DNA of 64,000 nucleotides from Plectrocnemia conspersa (Eukaryota; Arthropoda; Insecta; Trichoptera; Polycentropodidae). The notes below the pieces were generated by a model. That model had not been told where the DNA came from. It saw only the letters and a program-made list of their open reading frames with translations, and ran no database searches. This document shows, in pieces, positions 47,401 to 58,541 of the stretch. The stretch is from the NCBI GenBank assembly GCA_009617715.1, contig VTFK01000373.1, positions 248,001 to 312,000 on the forward strand, in the 5' to 3' direction. Position numbers and translations under genes: made by a program. Within the stretch, counting starts at the first letter, position 1. Each line of letters opens with the position of its first letter.

Positions 47401-50400
47401 CTAAAAATTATGTATTTCCATTATCGTAATTTTTTTTACATAATCCTTAATTCACATCATTTTACACTAAATTTAAAAAACTGATAATTTAGTGAATAAA
47501 AATAAGTACCAAACCTTATTTAACATTTATGTTGATGTATGCATTTGTCCCTTAATAAAAGTGAGTACATTTAATCGTATTTATTTCTAGGAGGATTTTT
47601 GCATACAATAATAATATAAATAAATTTAATAATAACGACTTATCATACTCGTAAAATTAAAAAAATATATATTCCATCATCATAATTGAAATATAAGATA
47701 ATAATATATTAACGAATTACATATAATTTAATTGACTTATTTCAAACATATTTAATATATAATAAAATACGTCAAAACTGCTATATTTAATAAATTAATA
47801 ACAATTCAATTTAATAATGTATTATATTTTTTTATATTTGCAGAAATTGCATTCTAGATAAAGACTTCACATTGAGAATTTCAGACCACGCTATGTACTG
47901 CGACAGATACGACCAAGATTACTACATAAGTGACACAAAATCTAGACTCCCCATCAGATGGATGTCATGGGAGAGCCTTCTATTGGTTAGTTGTTCGTTT
48001 TATTTATTAAATTGCGTACATTTTAAAAATATTTTAAAATTAATAATCAATGAATAAAAACATTTTATTATATAAACATATTAGACAAAAATTCAGCGTA
48101 AATTTTTTTTTTAACTTTTCTGTTAATTTTTAATTATATTTGAATTGATCATATTTTTTTCCTCTAGAAAGTTTGTTAATGTTTGCTATTTTATAACATA
48201 TGGCAATCGTGACGCATTGGATTTATCTATCAGATCACGATGGTTATAAATTTAATAAATAAATAAATAAATAACAGAGGCAGAAGCTTTATATAATGCG
48301 CTTAGATACTTTTCCTGAATCATCAGTTTTGTCCTTCTGATCCAGCGCTTAAGTAATATTTTTTTTATTTTATTGTCAGATTAATAGTCTTATTAAATAA
48401 AATATTTTCTGCATGGAACAATAATTATGTATTTAAATTTATAATCAAGTTCATGAATATGTAATGATTTATTTTCTGAGAGCTTAAATTGTTTTTTCTT
48501 CGTTTTTTCTAATTCAAAAATATATATATTTATCCCTTTTTGCCTTGATTGTATAATTATTTTTAGTAGGAGATACTTTTACCTGTACATAATATCAACA
48601 TTTTAATATAATTCCATAATAAATAAACCTGAAAGAAATGACGTTTTCATAATGCAGCAAAAAATCACTGCTAAATGTTTATTTTATTTTTTATTTTAAT
48701 AATTTCGATATATTTTTAAAATTCTAATTGCATAACATTTTTAAGGCTTTGATTTAAATTATTCCAAAAACTCTTTTCTACAACATCTGCATTTTAAAAT
48801 TATGTTACATCTAGGAAGTGATGTACTGATCAAAATATATAGTAATCGAAATGAGTAAGTTTTGAAGGATAAGGTGAATACGATAAAAAAAAAAGTCCCT
48901 TAACCACTTCACATATATGGTTTTAGTGGCCATAGCTGCCGATTTTTTTTAAATTTATATAATATTCAATTTTATATAATTTCTATATTTAGTAAAAATT
49001 CTGCTATCGTGAATTATAAAACCAATTTTTTTTAAATGTTGAATATGGAGTCTAAATATGTACCAACACGGATATATCAAAAGACGTACTCAGATATCAA
49101 ACACGTACTTTTATGTTACATTTTTTTATAAATAGTCTAGATTTCTTAACAACGTATATTTTTGTAATACACTACTTAATACTACTTACAAAATCAAACT
49201 TTTGATAAAATATAGAGCATTAAAAACGAAACGTGGTCGCGTAAATGTGAAACCCTAAAACCAGAAGATAATTAATTATATTAATAACTAAATGGCTTAA
49301 AAATAAATATACAGAAATTCACAGTTATAACTGTAAATATTATAGCTGATACGGATAGGAATATGAGCTTATTTACGAACTTATTAAAAATTTTAAACAC
49401 TATAACTTAAAACGAAATAAATATATCAATATGAAAAATAAAAGCATATGCAATAGATAAGGATTAAAACACATTGATTAAACACCTTCCTGGAATTTGT
49501 ATTCATTACTTAACAATCATATTTACCACCTGCCTGTCTTTTATGTATTTCCCAAACGTCTGGAAAACATCTAAAATTTATCCGATAAAAAAAATCGATA
49601 AGGGATCTTACAAATCCGATTAATTATCGTCCCGCCTCATCAGCTTGTTACCTTCATTTTGTAAAATATTTGAAAAAATAATCCTTATACGTTTAAAAGA
49701 ATATTTGGGGAATAAAATTATTAACGAAGAGTTTGGTTTCCGTGAAAATGACTTAGACAGCACATCATTCTAAAAGTATAACAAAGCACATATGCGCTAA
49801 TTTTAACATGAAAAAAATTACGGACTTTTTATGTTATATAAAGAAAAAGCTTTCGATACAGTATGGCATGACGGTTTGATTCATTAATTATACAAAAGCA
49901 AATTCTCTGACTATATGCTAAGCTTAATACGCTTATATATGTAAAGTAGAAGTTATGCTGTTTCACTAAATAATAAACACTCAATCCCGTGCAAAATTAT
50001 ATTGTAGTTCCTCAGGGAAGTTTGCTTGGGCCGTTCTTCTTTATTTAGTATACGAACGATACCCCAAAAAAAAAAAAAATACGCATTTATCTATGTACAC
50101 TGATGAATAATTAACAAAAAAAATCTGAATTAAATATTTTGAGATATATAATATATTTGATATTAATAAGAAAATAAAATTAATATTTGATATTTAATAG
50201 AAAAATCGCCTTAACTGTAAAAAATATTTTTTAATTTATAAACAATTTATTAGACCCATTTTAATATATACCTGTCCGGTGTAAACTAACAACAGTAATA
50301 ATATTTTTTTCTGAATTACAAGTCATTCAAAACAAAGCTTTAAAAATGTTATATAGTACACCTTTTTATACTAATCTTTAAAAAAATGCATTTTAAATTT

Positions 50401-51921
50401 TTAACGCCAAAAATAATTAGAAAATATTAGAAAAATATCTCGCAAACCGCAAATTGTGCTAAAATTGTCAAAAAATTTATTATGTTTTATTTGTTAGTTT
50501 CCTGTATTTTTTTCTTCGGCTTAAAATGTAAATTCCCTTAAATTAAAACCACAAGGGTTTTAATTAAATATATTTTATATTGAATTAAGTTATATTTTAT
50601 TGTAAACATGAAAATTGTTATAAATCAGTAACATTAATATTATATATAATTATTAAGTCCGTAATTATTAATATATAAAAATAAACGTATTTAAAAAAAA
50701 TTAAACTAGATATAGGTGACTTTGTCAAAGGGATGAAAACAGTGTTTTATGTTATCTACTGATTCTTAAAAGGCATTTGACAAGGTTTGTTACGGAATAT
50801 TTGTGAAAATAATTTAGCCTGATTATTCCTGAATTATTATTTAAGCGACCATAGACAATTCGTATCCTATGGTGTCTGATTGCCGAAATAATATTTCATT
50901 CCACGTGTGTTCCTTAAAGGTCCAGCCTTGTTCCTTTGATATAAATATTATTTATTAATGATATAAATACAACAGTTAAAAATTCAAGTTTTTTTTAGCA
51001 GATGATTTAAATTTTTGATGCATTTGGTCTATTACGAACTCCTTTTCACCCTTTAAAAGTGATTTAGATTCTTTATGGAGATGGGCTTACGTTAGCACCT
51101 TTTAATGTAAGATAGTGCCATAGTGTGTCATTTTCTCGATCTGGATTGTCATCGGGTTATTCCTATGATCTCGGTTAAAATGTTTTATCTAGAGAATCAT
51201 CCACTAAAGATCCCTTGAATAAGTTATTCAAAGATCTACGTAAACAACATCTGCGAAAAATCTTTTTTTTTTTTTTTTTTTTTGAGCGTTGGGATATGAT
51301 TTGCCGAGTACTCCCAGAAAGTTAAATGTCACTATTTTTTAAACTACTGAAGGGTGCTGTTGATAATTAAACTATTATATTCAGTATTAAGTTCTGGAAC
51401 GTTTCAAGTCATATATGGGCATTTCACTATTATTTTTTTTAATTGTTTTTTAACTTAATGACACACTGAAGTCACGATGATCTTAATTTAAATTAAATAA
51501 ATTATTTAATTCTATTTTTAGTTTTAAGCGAATTATTATGATTTCGAAGGCGATTCGTTTTTATGCACGTAGGTATAGTTACCTGTTAAGTTTTTGTAAT
51601 AATTATTAAAATGTTGTTTCACAGGGTAAACACTCGCCTATGAGCGATGTCTGGGCATTTGGGGTCACCATGTGGGAGCTGCTCACTTTGTGCACCCAAC
51701 AACCCCTCGGAGAACTGACTTCTGAACAAGTAGTGGAGAATGCTGCTAGGTGGAGAGAGGGAGCAGGTCGTGCTCCTCCCAGACCTCCAGTCTGCCCCCG
51801 AGAGCTACATGGACTTCTGCTACAATGCTGGCAGAGAAGAGCTTCGGACAGGCCTACTTTTAGGCATTTGTACTTATTCCTGAAAAGGGCCAACTCGGGC
51901 TACATTCCAGCCGATCTTTGA
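38339..51921 (+). CDS. Ddr: Discoidin-domain-receptor-type tyrosine kinase, last five exons
   Basis: Five exons (38339-38454, 39650-39826, 40172-40264, 47844-47985, 51625-51921) join in one frame of 274 codons plus TGA. DDRs are collagen-binding receptor tyrosine kinases of the plasma membrane, and this part is the cytoplasmic kinase domain. Family hallmarks are HLCEAD after the glycine loop, the beta-3 Lys in [24 protein letters not shown], the Tyr-rich activation loop [38 protein letters not shown], and the C-terminal [13 protein letters not shown]. The protein ends about 9 residues after the last helix, as in DDRs. Oddities: the DFG motif reads DHA. The glycine loop, transmembrane segment and discoidin domain are not in the window. 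The intron sizes are 1,195, 345, 7,579 and 3,639 bp, and the largest holds a hAT element. Family assignment is firm; activity is uncertain. Confidence 0.93.
38455..39649 (+). other. Ddr: Ddr intron
   Basis: An AT-rich intron of 1,195 bp with GT and AG ends. Nothing else was recognised inside. Confidence 0.8.
39650..39826 (+). CDS. Ddr: Ddr exon: alpha-C to hinge
   Basis: Runs from CAATTTTAG to CTAAG|GTATGT. It encodes [20 protein letters not shown] (alpha-C helix with the salt-bridge Glu), V-V-G-A-C-S and the hinge [12 protein letters not shown]. It starts and ends at phase 2, as the neighbouring exons require. Confidence 0.9.
40172..40264 (+). CDS. Ddr: Ddr exon: alpha-E and catalytic loop
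   Basis: Follows a good pyrimidine tract (TTTCTTTCTTTATTACAG) and ends GCCAG|GTAAGA. It encodes [20 protein letters not shown] and L-A-A-R. The catalytic Asp codon is 40251-40253. HRDLAAR is the tyrosine-kinase signature. Confidence 0.93.
40265..40933 (+). other. Ddr: Ddr intron, left part
   Basis: The first segment of the 7.6 kb intron. A stretch at about 40410-40640 is less AT-rich (TAGGCCTGGGGGTATGG and a CACGTGTG E-box-like site near 40636) and could be regulatory. No coding frame was found. Confidence 0.4.
40934..40941. repeat. Left 8-bp target duplication of the intronic hAT
   Basis: GTCTAAGT here and GTTTAAGT at 43447-43454 differ at one base and directly flank the element's CAG-CTG ends. 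Confidence 0.75.
40942..43446 (+). mobile_element. hAT (Charlie-like) element in the Ddr intron
   Basis: A 2,505-bp element whose ends CAGTGGTGGCTAACCCGTGG and, reverse-complemented, CAGAGGTGGCCAGCCTTTTG match at most of the first 15 bases. It has 8-bp target duplications. It lies in sense orientation to Ddr and carries a broken transposase. A second terminus-like sequence (GCACCGGTTAAGAACCACTG, ending 41140) lies near the left end and hints at a nested small hAT. Confidence 0.8.
41499..43250 (+). pseudogene. Charlie/ZBED-type hAT transposase, broken
   Basis: Starts at an ATG (41499). A BED-type zinc-finger remnant C-I-A-C...H follows near 41610-41660, then a Lys/Glu-rich linker. The catalytic core at 41980-42245 reads L-D-E-S-T-D-I-C-D. 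Further on come [32 protein letters not shown] and [16 protein letters not shown] (42280-42480), blocks shared with the vertebrate ZBED5/GTF2IRD2-like domesticated genes. The C-terminal dimerisation part is near 43050-43180 ([19 protein letters not shown]). At least six stops or shifts separate these segments, so it cannot make an intact protein. Confidence 0.8.
43455..44139 (+). other. Ddr: Ddr intron, middle part
   Basis: AT-rich intron sequence to the right of the hAT element. Nothing recognised. Confidence 0.4.
44140..44295 (-). CDS. 51-codon minus-strand ORF inside the Ddr intron, unknown
   Basis: From ATG (44295-44293) to TAG (44142-44140) the frame encodes [20 protein letters not shown] and continues [19 protein letters not shown]. 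The head is hydrophobic and the body acidic. AATAAA follows the stop within a few bases. The block is more GC-rich than the intron around it. TTTTCAG just after the ATG could also be an acceptor, making this the last exon of a longer gene. I do not recognise the product, and it could be a chance frame or an exon of a nested gene. Confidence 0.3.
   Translation of the reverse strand: MFSGKLFINFCSLLRYWTRKVHLEDETLDEVYEKLVGGRALYIYSDTHVEK
44490..44840 (+). pseudogene. Tigger/pogo-type transposase remnant
   Basis: The plus strand near 44770-44835 reads [13 protein letters not shown], then a stop, Y-W-K-C. This is the block around the second catalytic Asp in Tigger/Jerky-like transposases (N-A-D-E-T-G-L-F-W-K). 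Near 44491 TACAGTAAATTCCCGATGAT resembles a pogo-type terminus flanked by TA. Most of the protein is missing. Confidence 0.55.
44841..47843 (+). other. Ddr: Ddr intron, right part
   Basis: AT-rich sequence. Several 60-90 codon frames lie on both strands (45854-46117, 46790-47068, 47152-47352). None has a recognised motif. The stretch 46790-47110 is less AT-rich and could be repeat-derived or regulatory. Confidence 0.35.
47844..47985 (+). CDS. Ddr: Ddr exon: Mg-binding and activation loop
   Basis: Runs from TATTTGCAG to CTATTG|GTTAGT. It encodes [13 protein letters not shown], then D-H-A in place of D-F-G (47884-47892), then the loop with Tyr pair DQDYYISD and [13 protein letters not shown]. 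The Asp that binds Mg is present, while Phe and Gly are replaced. The exon is otherwise fully open and well conserved. Confidence 0.93.
47986..49489 (+). other. Ddr: Last Ddr intron, left part
   Basis: AT-rich. An (AAAT)n run at about 48253-48275 follows CACGATGGTTATAAATTT and may be the tail of a LINE. No other feature. Confidence 0.4.
49490..50440 (+). pseudogene. Jockey-like LINE remnant in the last Ddr intron
   Basis: Plus-strand frames give, in order, [11 protein letters not shown], then F-G-F-R-E, then [14 protein letters not shown] (motif A) near 49846-49886. A degraded V-P-Q-G-S-L-L-G-P (motif B) is near 50005-50035, and a 3' part near 50270-50345 corresponds to the ACPVW block. Stops and shifts are frequent. 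It is the best full-length relative of the split copy at 62.1-64.0 kb. Confidence 0.65.
50700..51240 (+). pseudogene. Second LINE reverse transcriptase remnant in the last Ddr intron
   Basis: The blocks in order are a K-G-I-W-Q-G motif A relic, [24 protein letters not shown] (catalytic Asp pair near 51000), [12 protein letters not shown], and [12 protein letters not shown]. They need several frameshifts. The pattern is of the Jockey/I/R1 group but differs from the neighbouring Jockey-like copy. Confidence 0.6.
51263..51283. repeat. 21-base T tract
   Basis: A pure T run just beyond the second LINE remnant. It may be the A-tail of a minus-strand retroposed sequence, but no body was identified. 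Confidence 0.6.
51625..51921 (+). CDS. Ddr: Ddr last exon: C-lobe and stop
   Basis: Begins after GTTTCACAG with [13 protein letters not shown] and ends with [12 protein letters not shown]. It includes [10 protein letters not shown] and the [20 protein letters not shown] block typical of DDR C-lobes. It is much more GC-rich than its surroundings. Confidence 0.95.
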   Translation, partial: GKHSPMSDVWAFGVTMWELLTLCTQQPLGELTSEQVVENAARWREGAGRAPPRPPVCPRELHGLLLQCWQRRASDRPTFRHLYLFLKRANSGYIPADL

Positions 51922-52557
51922 TCGAACGACACCCGGTCCGTTATCACGTGCCAACGATTCCAAAGACTCCTAATGGATTTGAAGTTGAACTGACAATATA
52001 ACACCCAAATATAAACGTTACAGTGTGTATGCTAAAGCATTTTTTTGTTGCTAATATATTATTTCACAAATACCAATGTACTCATACGGAAATGCCATTG
52101 TTTATCCTCGGCCTTCCAAAGTTTTTCCTTCGAATTAAAAGTTTTTTAATCGTAAAAATATTTTAGAACAACAGCTAAAAGTTTAAGAGAGAAACGCTTC
52201 TGGCATACACATCTTCATGCATACATGTACATTTAAATAATGCGTTTTTTATTTTTAAAATAATAAATGGGTGTATGTATACTTTAAAAAAACATGGTTT
52301 ATAACGAAAAGGTGTGATAGTATTACGCTACTTATAATAAAATATCTATTTTCGTGTCTCGGGACTATTTTACAAAAATAAAATATACATACTATATAAA
52401 ATATACACGCATATAATATTCTTTTTCTAAATAAATCGATTGGGAACATATCATGAACGATGGATATTTATATAGAATGGTGAACAATAGTGAATTTAAT
52501 CTTAATAATAACAATTATTATTATAAACAAAAACATGAAAAATGGTGAATCAATAAA
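51922..52557 (+). other. Ddr: Ddr 3' untranslated region (inferred)
   Basis: Starts after the TGA. AATAAA occurs several times (about 52262, 52376, 52429 and 52552-52557). The last, in TCAATAAAATTGTGC, is followed by a TG/T-rich stretch. The true cleavage site cannot be chosen from sequence alone. Confidence 0.4.
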
Positions 52558-55500
52558 ATTGTGCTATAAAAAATATTTTATTTTTCATCGTTGAATTTTC
52601 ATCGAGACGCACTGAGGTAGGTATATACTATATATATATATGAACTTCCATTAAACGCAAATTAAAAAAATAATATTCATCACTATATAAAATATGAGGA
52701 TCAACACAAACACTAAATATAAGAGCGAGCAGCTTTTTATCAGTACTAAAAACAATTCAATTTTTAATATAGCAGTATAATAAACGCCATATTTGTATTG
52801 CAAAAATTATATTTGTATGATAAAATAATGAAGATTATTGAAACTAAAATGGGTTCGTTTAATAATCAATTGATTACTAATAAACACTTTAAATTTTATT
52901 AAAATGTTTTCTTGAAGAAAATATACATTTAACGTAGATATGTAAAGTAGTCTAAAAATATTCCCCGTATATATTATCTAATACTTTATCTTTCAAGTAA
53001 TAAGTCAACCCTTTGAGAATAACTATTTTATTGTTAACAATTAGTTTCAATAGTTGAAATATTTAAAATAAATTTTAATAAGAAAAATATTTAATAAATA
53101 TTCTGGAGATTTAAATGAAAAAATATGTCAAACTTTCTCCCGCTGGAACTTTTTATAAATCGGTGCTGTTCTTAAATTAACTGATTTTATCATTTCAATA
53201 TATTTCTTTGTAAAAGAAATTTTAACAACCAGACTCTCCTCACATCTTTCTAAATAATATATTTAAATAAAATATTTTTTCATTGATTTTTTCTGAATGT
53301 TCTTAAATTATTTATGTCAGTAAAATAAATATAAAATATATACTTTTCCTATAAATTTTTAAGGGGATTACGCTGTATTTTTGCGTTCAATTAAATTAAT
53401 ATGTTCATGCTTGGTCTAGTTCAGGGTCCTTCAAAACACCTGATTCCACGAAAAGACGGGTATTATAATATGTTTCATCCCTTGTACATACAACATACCT
53501 AATTATATATTGTAACGATCAATTAATAAGTTAAATATTAATGAATGACACAACATGTAGGGTATTAATTATTAAAATTACATACATACATTCATTGTAC
53601 ATATGTATATATTAAACTAACCACAAAAATTTAATTAAAAATACTATATATTTAATTCGTCAACATTATTAATTATATAAATGTGTAAAATCATAATAGT
53701 TAGCTCAGTTGGTTGTCATTGATAAATATCGTATAAAAAAAATTAATGACTATGATGTGTTTTGATCACTCGATCTATGTACGTGTACTGACCAAATGTG
53801 TGTCTTTTGTATAAATTATACATGTGAATGTAAGTATGTGTATGTGTATAACCAATCACTGCACCACACCATTAAATTTCTCATTAAAATACTCTCCTTG
53901 GAAATACACATATGCATACATGCATGTTATATAAACATATTACTTTCGACTGACTTCATTATAAAACGTTTTGTTATATAGCTAATAATAATATACAGAA
54001 TTAAAAAAATAATGTTGCGAATCACGCATATACATTAGAATATAAATAATATATCAATTAATTATTATTATTAATATTAATACCAATTTAAGACTTTACA
54101 ATAATTTTAATTTTCAAAGATTGAATCTATTAACATATATATATATTGTAATATATAATATATATATATATACACATATATATATATATATTGATATAAA
54201 GCATATTTTTACTATTATGGTTCGTTGTAAATGAAAATCTGTGATCTGCTAGTGTATTCTCAACATTTTTATTTATTTTAGTTTCCCCATCTTTCCAGAG
54301 CTTCTTATAAGATAATAAGAATTTCGACGAGTCATTAAAATTAAATTATTTTGTGATAAACGAAAATCTATATAAATAAATATATATTTCCTATCTATCT
54401 TACCCTATTTAAATTACATATTTTCACTATATAAATATGTATTCGTTAAAACATACGTTCAATATCTCTATTGTATTATACATTAATAACTTATTAAAAT
54501 AGTATATAAATATTAAAAGCAGTCAATATTATTAAAAAAATACTGATTCATCACTGTGTGTTTTATATAAATGTCAATATATGTAACCCCAAGTTAAAAA
54601 TCCATATACATACGTCTATATAATATATTACACAGCTGATATAATAATTAAATGTTTTCATAAGTAATAGCCATATATACTAATAATTATTTTACATATT
54701 TTATCAAACTTGCCGGATACAACCTTTCGAAAGCTTTACAACATCGCAGTAAAACTGAAAAGTTTGATTTTACTTTCTTGCAGTGTTAGCTAATAATTAA
54801 TATAAAAGTAATTATTAGAATATTCGCAGGGCATCGATAATCGATAAAATATGTCTAAAATTTAGGGGACGAAGTTAGGTTTACAATGGAATTGAATTAT
54901 AAATATTAAATATTAACTTTCATACTATCTTTTGCACGTGCTAAAATTATCACTGTTCTGATTTTCAATATTAATTTCAAACATGTATTGTAGAAATCAA
55001 AATATGTTATGATTAAACAAGACACACTCCTAAAGTTTAAAATGTTGAATTGGAATATGTGTGTGTACGTAGAATGGTTCTAACATTATTGTATATATAT
55101 ATAAAAAATATCGTAATTGTAAAATAATATATAATCATATTCATATTTGAATAAAAAATTGACGAAGTTTCATTAAACGTTAGTGAACTGATAATAAAAT
55201 TGTTCCATAAATTTTATTTGTATTTAAAATTAAAAAAATACTGTTTGTTTAACAATATGTAATAAAATTGTATACTCTTATATGTAAGTCGCTAACAACA
55301 GAAAAGGCACAAATGTGTATTTAAGAAAATTATATTTATAAGGCACATATTTGCCTTTAATTATTGAACTTAAATAACATCGATTGACTAATTATTGTTT
55401 TCTAAAAAATATGCATGTGTCCTTTATGAACTTAGCGATTTATATAAAATACATATGGGTCAATGAAACCAATATATTTTCGGCCTCTATGTACGTACAT

Positions 55501-57780
55501 TATAATATTATATATATTTTATTTTTATTTGCGCGAGACAATCAGCGCGCGGTTAATCCGCAAACTTATATATTATTTTTAAATTAGCTTTTAAAAAATT
55601 AGATAAAATGACGTTTTATAATTAAATATTTACTACTCTCATTTGCAACGATTATTATGTAATCTGTCTTGTTTCTTAATTAATATTTTATATTGTGAAA
55701 TTATTATCATTGTTTAAATTGTGATATTTATAAATATGGCACATATATTTATTTATTTTGAACTAATCTGAAATACCTTCATGAAAAAATATAAAGGCAA
55801 TGTAAAAAAGAGTATTTTAGTTCAAAATAATACAAAAAAACATATCTTGTTGTGTTGTTTATAGTTTAAAATTATTTTCAAAATCAACAATTTGATAGTG
55901 TATTGTTCTCAAATTTCAATTGTATTATAAAAACTATAATTGAAATTTAGCTTTTTGTATCCATTACAATTAATGTTAATAATAAATGTATTGACCTGAT
56001 TTTTTTTTTTTTTTATATATAGATATATATTAATAGCCAAGGTTTATCCAAAATGACGTCAAAACTTCAATTGAAAATTACAAAAATAAACAATGTATTT
56101 ACAATTTTTATAAAGAAAATGTAAGGTGAGATAAGGATTATATTCAGTGTCTTAGAGTATAGCTAAGCACAAAAAAGCAACTGTAAAGTGAGTAAATTTT
56201 AATAAAAATTTTATAAATATATTAAAAATTATTAATATAATATTTAACGCTAATAATAATGTGAAAAGTTTAAAAAAGGAACATTGATTTGGAAGGCGGA
56301 TCTTCAGAAAAAATATAAAATAGCTTCAAGGTAAACGGTAAGTGAGATGAAAACTAAATTTTATTTATATAATAATAGTGCAGGACACCATATATTTCAC
56401 AATAACCACAAATATTTGGAAACCAATATTAATTACTTATTACCGCAGTCATAAAAATCAATTTTCACTGTTTTATGAACCACTTGGTTAACAATCGCCA
56501 TTAAAAAAAATCTGACTGAAGATCAATATTTGAAGGGTGTAGTTTGTTTTAAATTAAACTAATACTCTTCAGCGAACCCAAAAAAATATTTTTTCAACTG
56601 TTGTACATTACATAAAATATATGTTTATGCTTTTCCATAATAGGTACGTTTTGTGACATATCTGGTTTATCATAAAATTATATCAAAATATATAATTCCG
56701 TAATTTTAAAACACGTTTTATTTAAATTTCGGAAAAATAAAAAACCGGTATCAAAAAGAACGTAAATACGTGATGAAGCATGTACTACCGCGTATAAGTA
56801 CTTCACTCACTCTCGACTTACGAGTGGCTCTGCGTCTCATGCAAAATATATGTACCACGAAACAGTATATAAAAAATTGCTTTTTTTACGAAACATTTCT
56901 TCATATAAAAGGCATAAAAAATACATTTTTCTTATTTCCATTTAAGAATACTTTGTATCTATTATAGACGCATACATAAACAAGAAACGGCGAGAATCCC
57001 AGCCGCAGTAAGATTTTTCGAATTTAAATAAAGGTATACTGCGTATTTGATTAAAACAAAATGTTTGTACAAATTTATAATTAACTAAAAATTAATTATT
57101 TCCTATTATTAAAAATGAGAGAGATTTATTAATTTTCAAATTTACGTAAGAAATCAATGGCGTTTTGTTAAGTAAAAGTAAATTATTAAAAATAATAGTA
57201 AAATTAGGATGGTTTGTCGTCTAGGATGTGTTAATGTGAATTATGTTTTTATTTGATTGCTAAGTCGTATTACTAGCAAAATCGATTGGCATTTATGTGC
57301 AACACATAGTAGCACATAGATATCCATTTAATTATTAAATTTAAGTGGTGTTTTTAATCTAGAATATTTTTATGATAAATATTAATATATTAGCGGATGA
57401 CTACGCACATATATTTTTAACATCAAATTGAAGAATTTGGAATTACAAATAAATTTATTAAAATCATTATTAATGGCCCACAATTTCAACTCTGCATAAT
57501 TCCTAATGTAGCAATGTATTCAGACGACATTTAAATGGGTTTTGCAAAATAGAATACCCAGAGAATTTTGCATCTAAAAAATTGTTTGAGATGTGTAAAT
57601 ATTTCATATGGAGAAATTAAATATTATATGGGTACTCAGTTTTTTTTTTAAAAAGTTCCCTAGTAAAAATTGATGGTAATAATTGCATCAAAGGATGCAC
57701 CCAATTTTCTTTTCTTGTTATTTTATTTTTTCTCTTTAAAATTAGCAATGCTAATCTTTCAAATTCTTCGAAGTCCATTC
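52558..57780. other. AT-rich intergenic DNA
   Basis: No gene recognised over 5 kb. TTAGCTCAGTTGGTTGTCA near 53700 resembles a tRNA A box, but no B box or acceptor stem follows. There is a clustered AT microsatellite at 54130-54195. Reading frames are short and low in complexity. Confidence 0.4.
54130..54195. repeat. (TA)n microsatellite
   Basis: Long TA/ATAT runs with short interruptions. Confidence 0.8.
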
Positions 57781-57784
57781 TGCA

Positions 57785-57880
57785 TGAATGTACTGCTCAA
57801 GTCAAGTCGCTCGGCTTAGTCGCCTAGCCCGCACGGTGGGGTATATGGTCGATCTGGGCGACCAAAAGTCGATTATGAAA
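57785..57880. promoter_or_regulatory. Small GC-rich islet
   Basis: AAGTCGCTCGGCTTAGTCGC through GGTCGATCTGGGCGACC stands out from the AT-rich flanks. GTCGCCTAGCCC and GGGCGAC can pair. The role is unknown; it may be a transposon end or a regulatory block. Confidence 0.2.
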
Positions 57881-58207
57881 ACTTTAACGCAGATAATAAC
57901 AAAAGCTTGCTCTAAAGATACTTTTTATTAAAATAAAATAAAATCAAATGGATTAATTTAACAATTAGAATCGCTCATTATTTTAGCATTGAAACATTTA
58001 TTCGTCGCAATTTTGTTGTATTAAATAAATTAAATAAATTAAAAGACTTTCTTAAAATAATAACATTAATGTGACGATACGTTATTTAAAATAATTTTAA
58101 ATACATTTTCCAAATCCCAATTTTCCAACATATACCGAATGAATGCAAAAGTGTCCTTACCGAGTCTTTTATCTGATTACTTTATCTTATTGGTTTGCCG
58201 TCCTTAG

Positions 58208-58541
58208 GGTATTCTGTCGTTACTATTCATAAGATTATCTGCCTCTTCGTACACAGCGTCACAATCTCTTATAGTGGCTAAAAAAAATATTATTAAAACA
58301 TTTTTAAATCCAAGAAATAGACTTTATAATAAAAAAATTCCACCCTCAAAGAACGATCCTAAATATATTCGTTGCACTTTGAAACTTCCCGACCTGACTT
58401 ATTATTCCAATTTAGAATCATTCATCTTATCAGTCAAAAGGGTAAGGTGTGTTAGGGTTTTGTATGTATCACTCGAAACTCCATCTTTCTCTTCCTAATT
58501 TCGGTCATTCCTTCTAGGCAAAATGGGGGATAAAAACCTAA
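58208..58541 (+). CDS. Candidate 3'-terminal exons of an unknown gene
   Basis: An open stretch of 78 codons (58208-58441) follows TTGCCGTCCTTAG and ends in AAAAGG|GTAAGG. A 76-bp intron follows with a CCTAAT branch-like motif and a CATTCCTTCTAG acceptor. A short exon then adds A-K-W-G-I-K-T and TAA (58539-58541). The main exon encodes N-I-I-K-T-F-L-N-P-R-N-R and later CTLKLPDLTYYSNLESFILS. I do not recognise it, there is no ATG in the exon, and upstream exons were not found. It is richer in G+C than its flanks. It could be a real gene end or a lucky frame. Confidence 0.3.

Noticed and set aside
51606..51893. 95-codon minus-strand frame over the last Ddr exon
   Set aside because: It is the antisense shadow of the well-supported kinase exon, and its residues show no motif.
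53697..53720. tRNA gene near 53.7 kb
   Set aside because: Only an A-box-like TAGCTCAGTTGGTT is present; no B box, T arm or acceptor stem.
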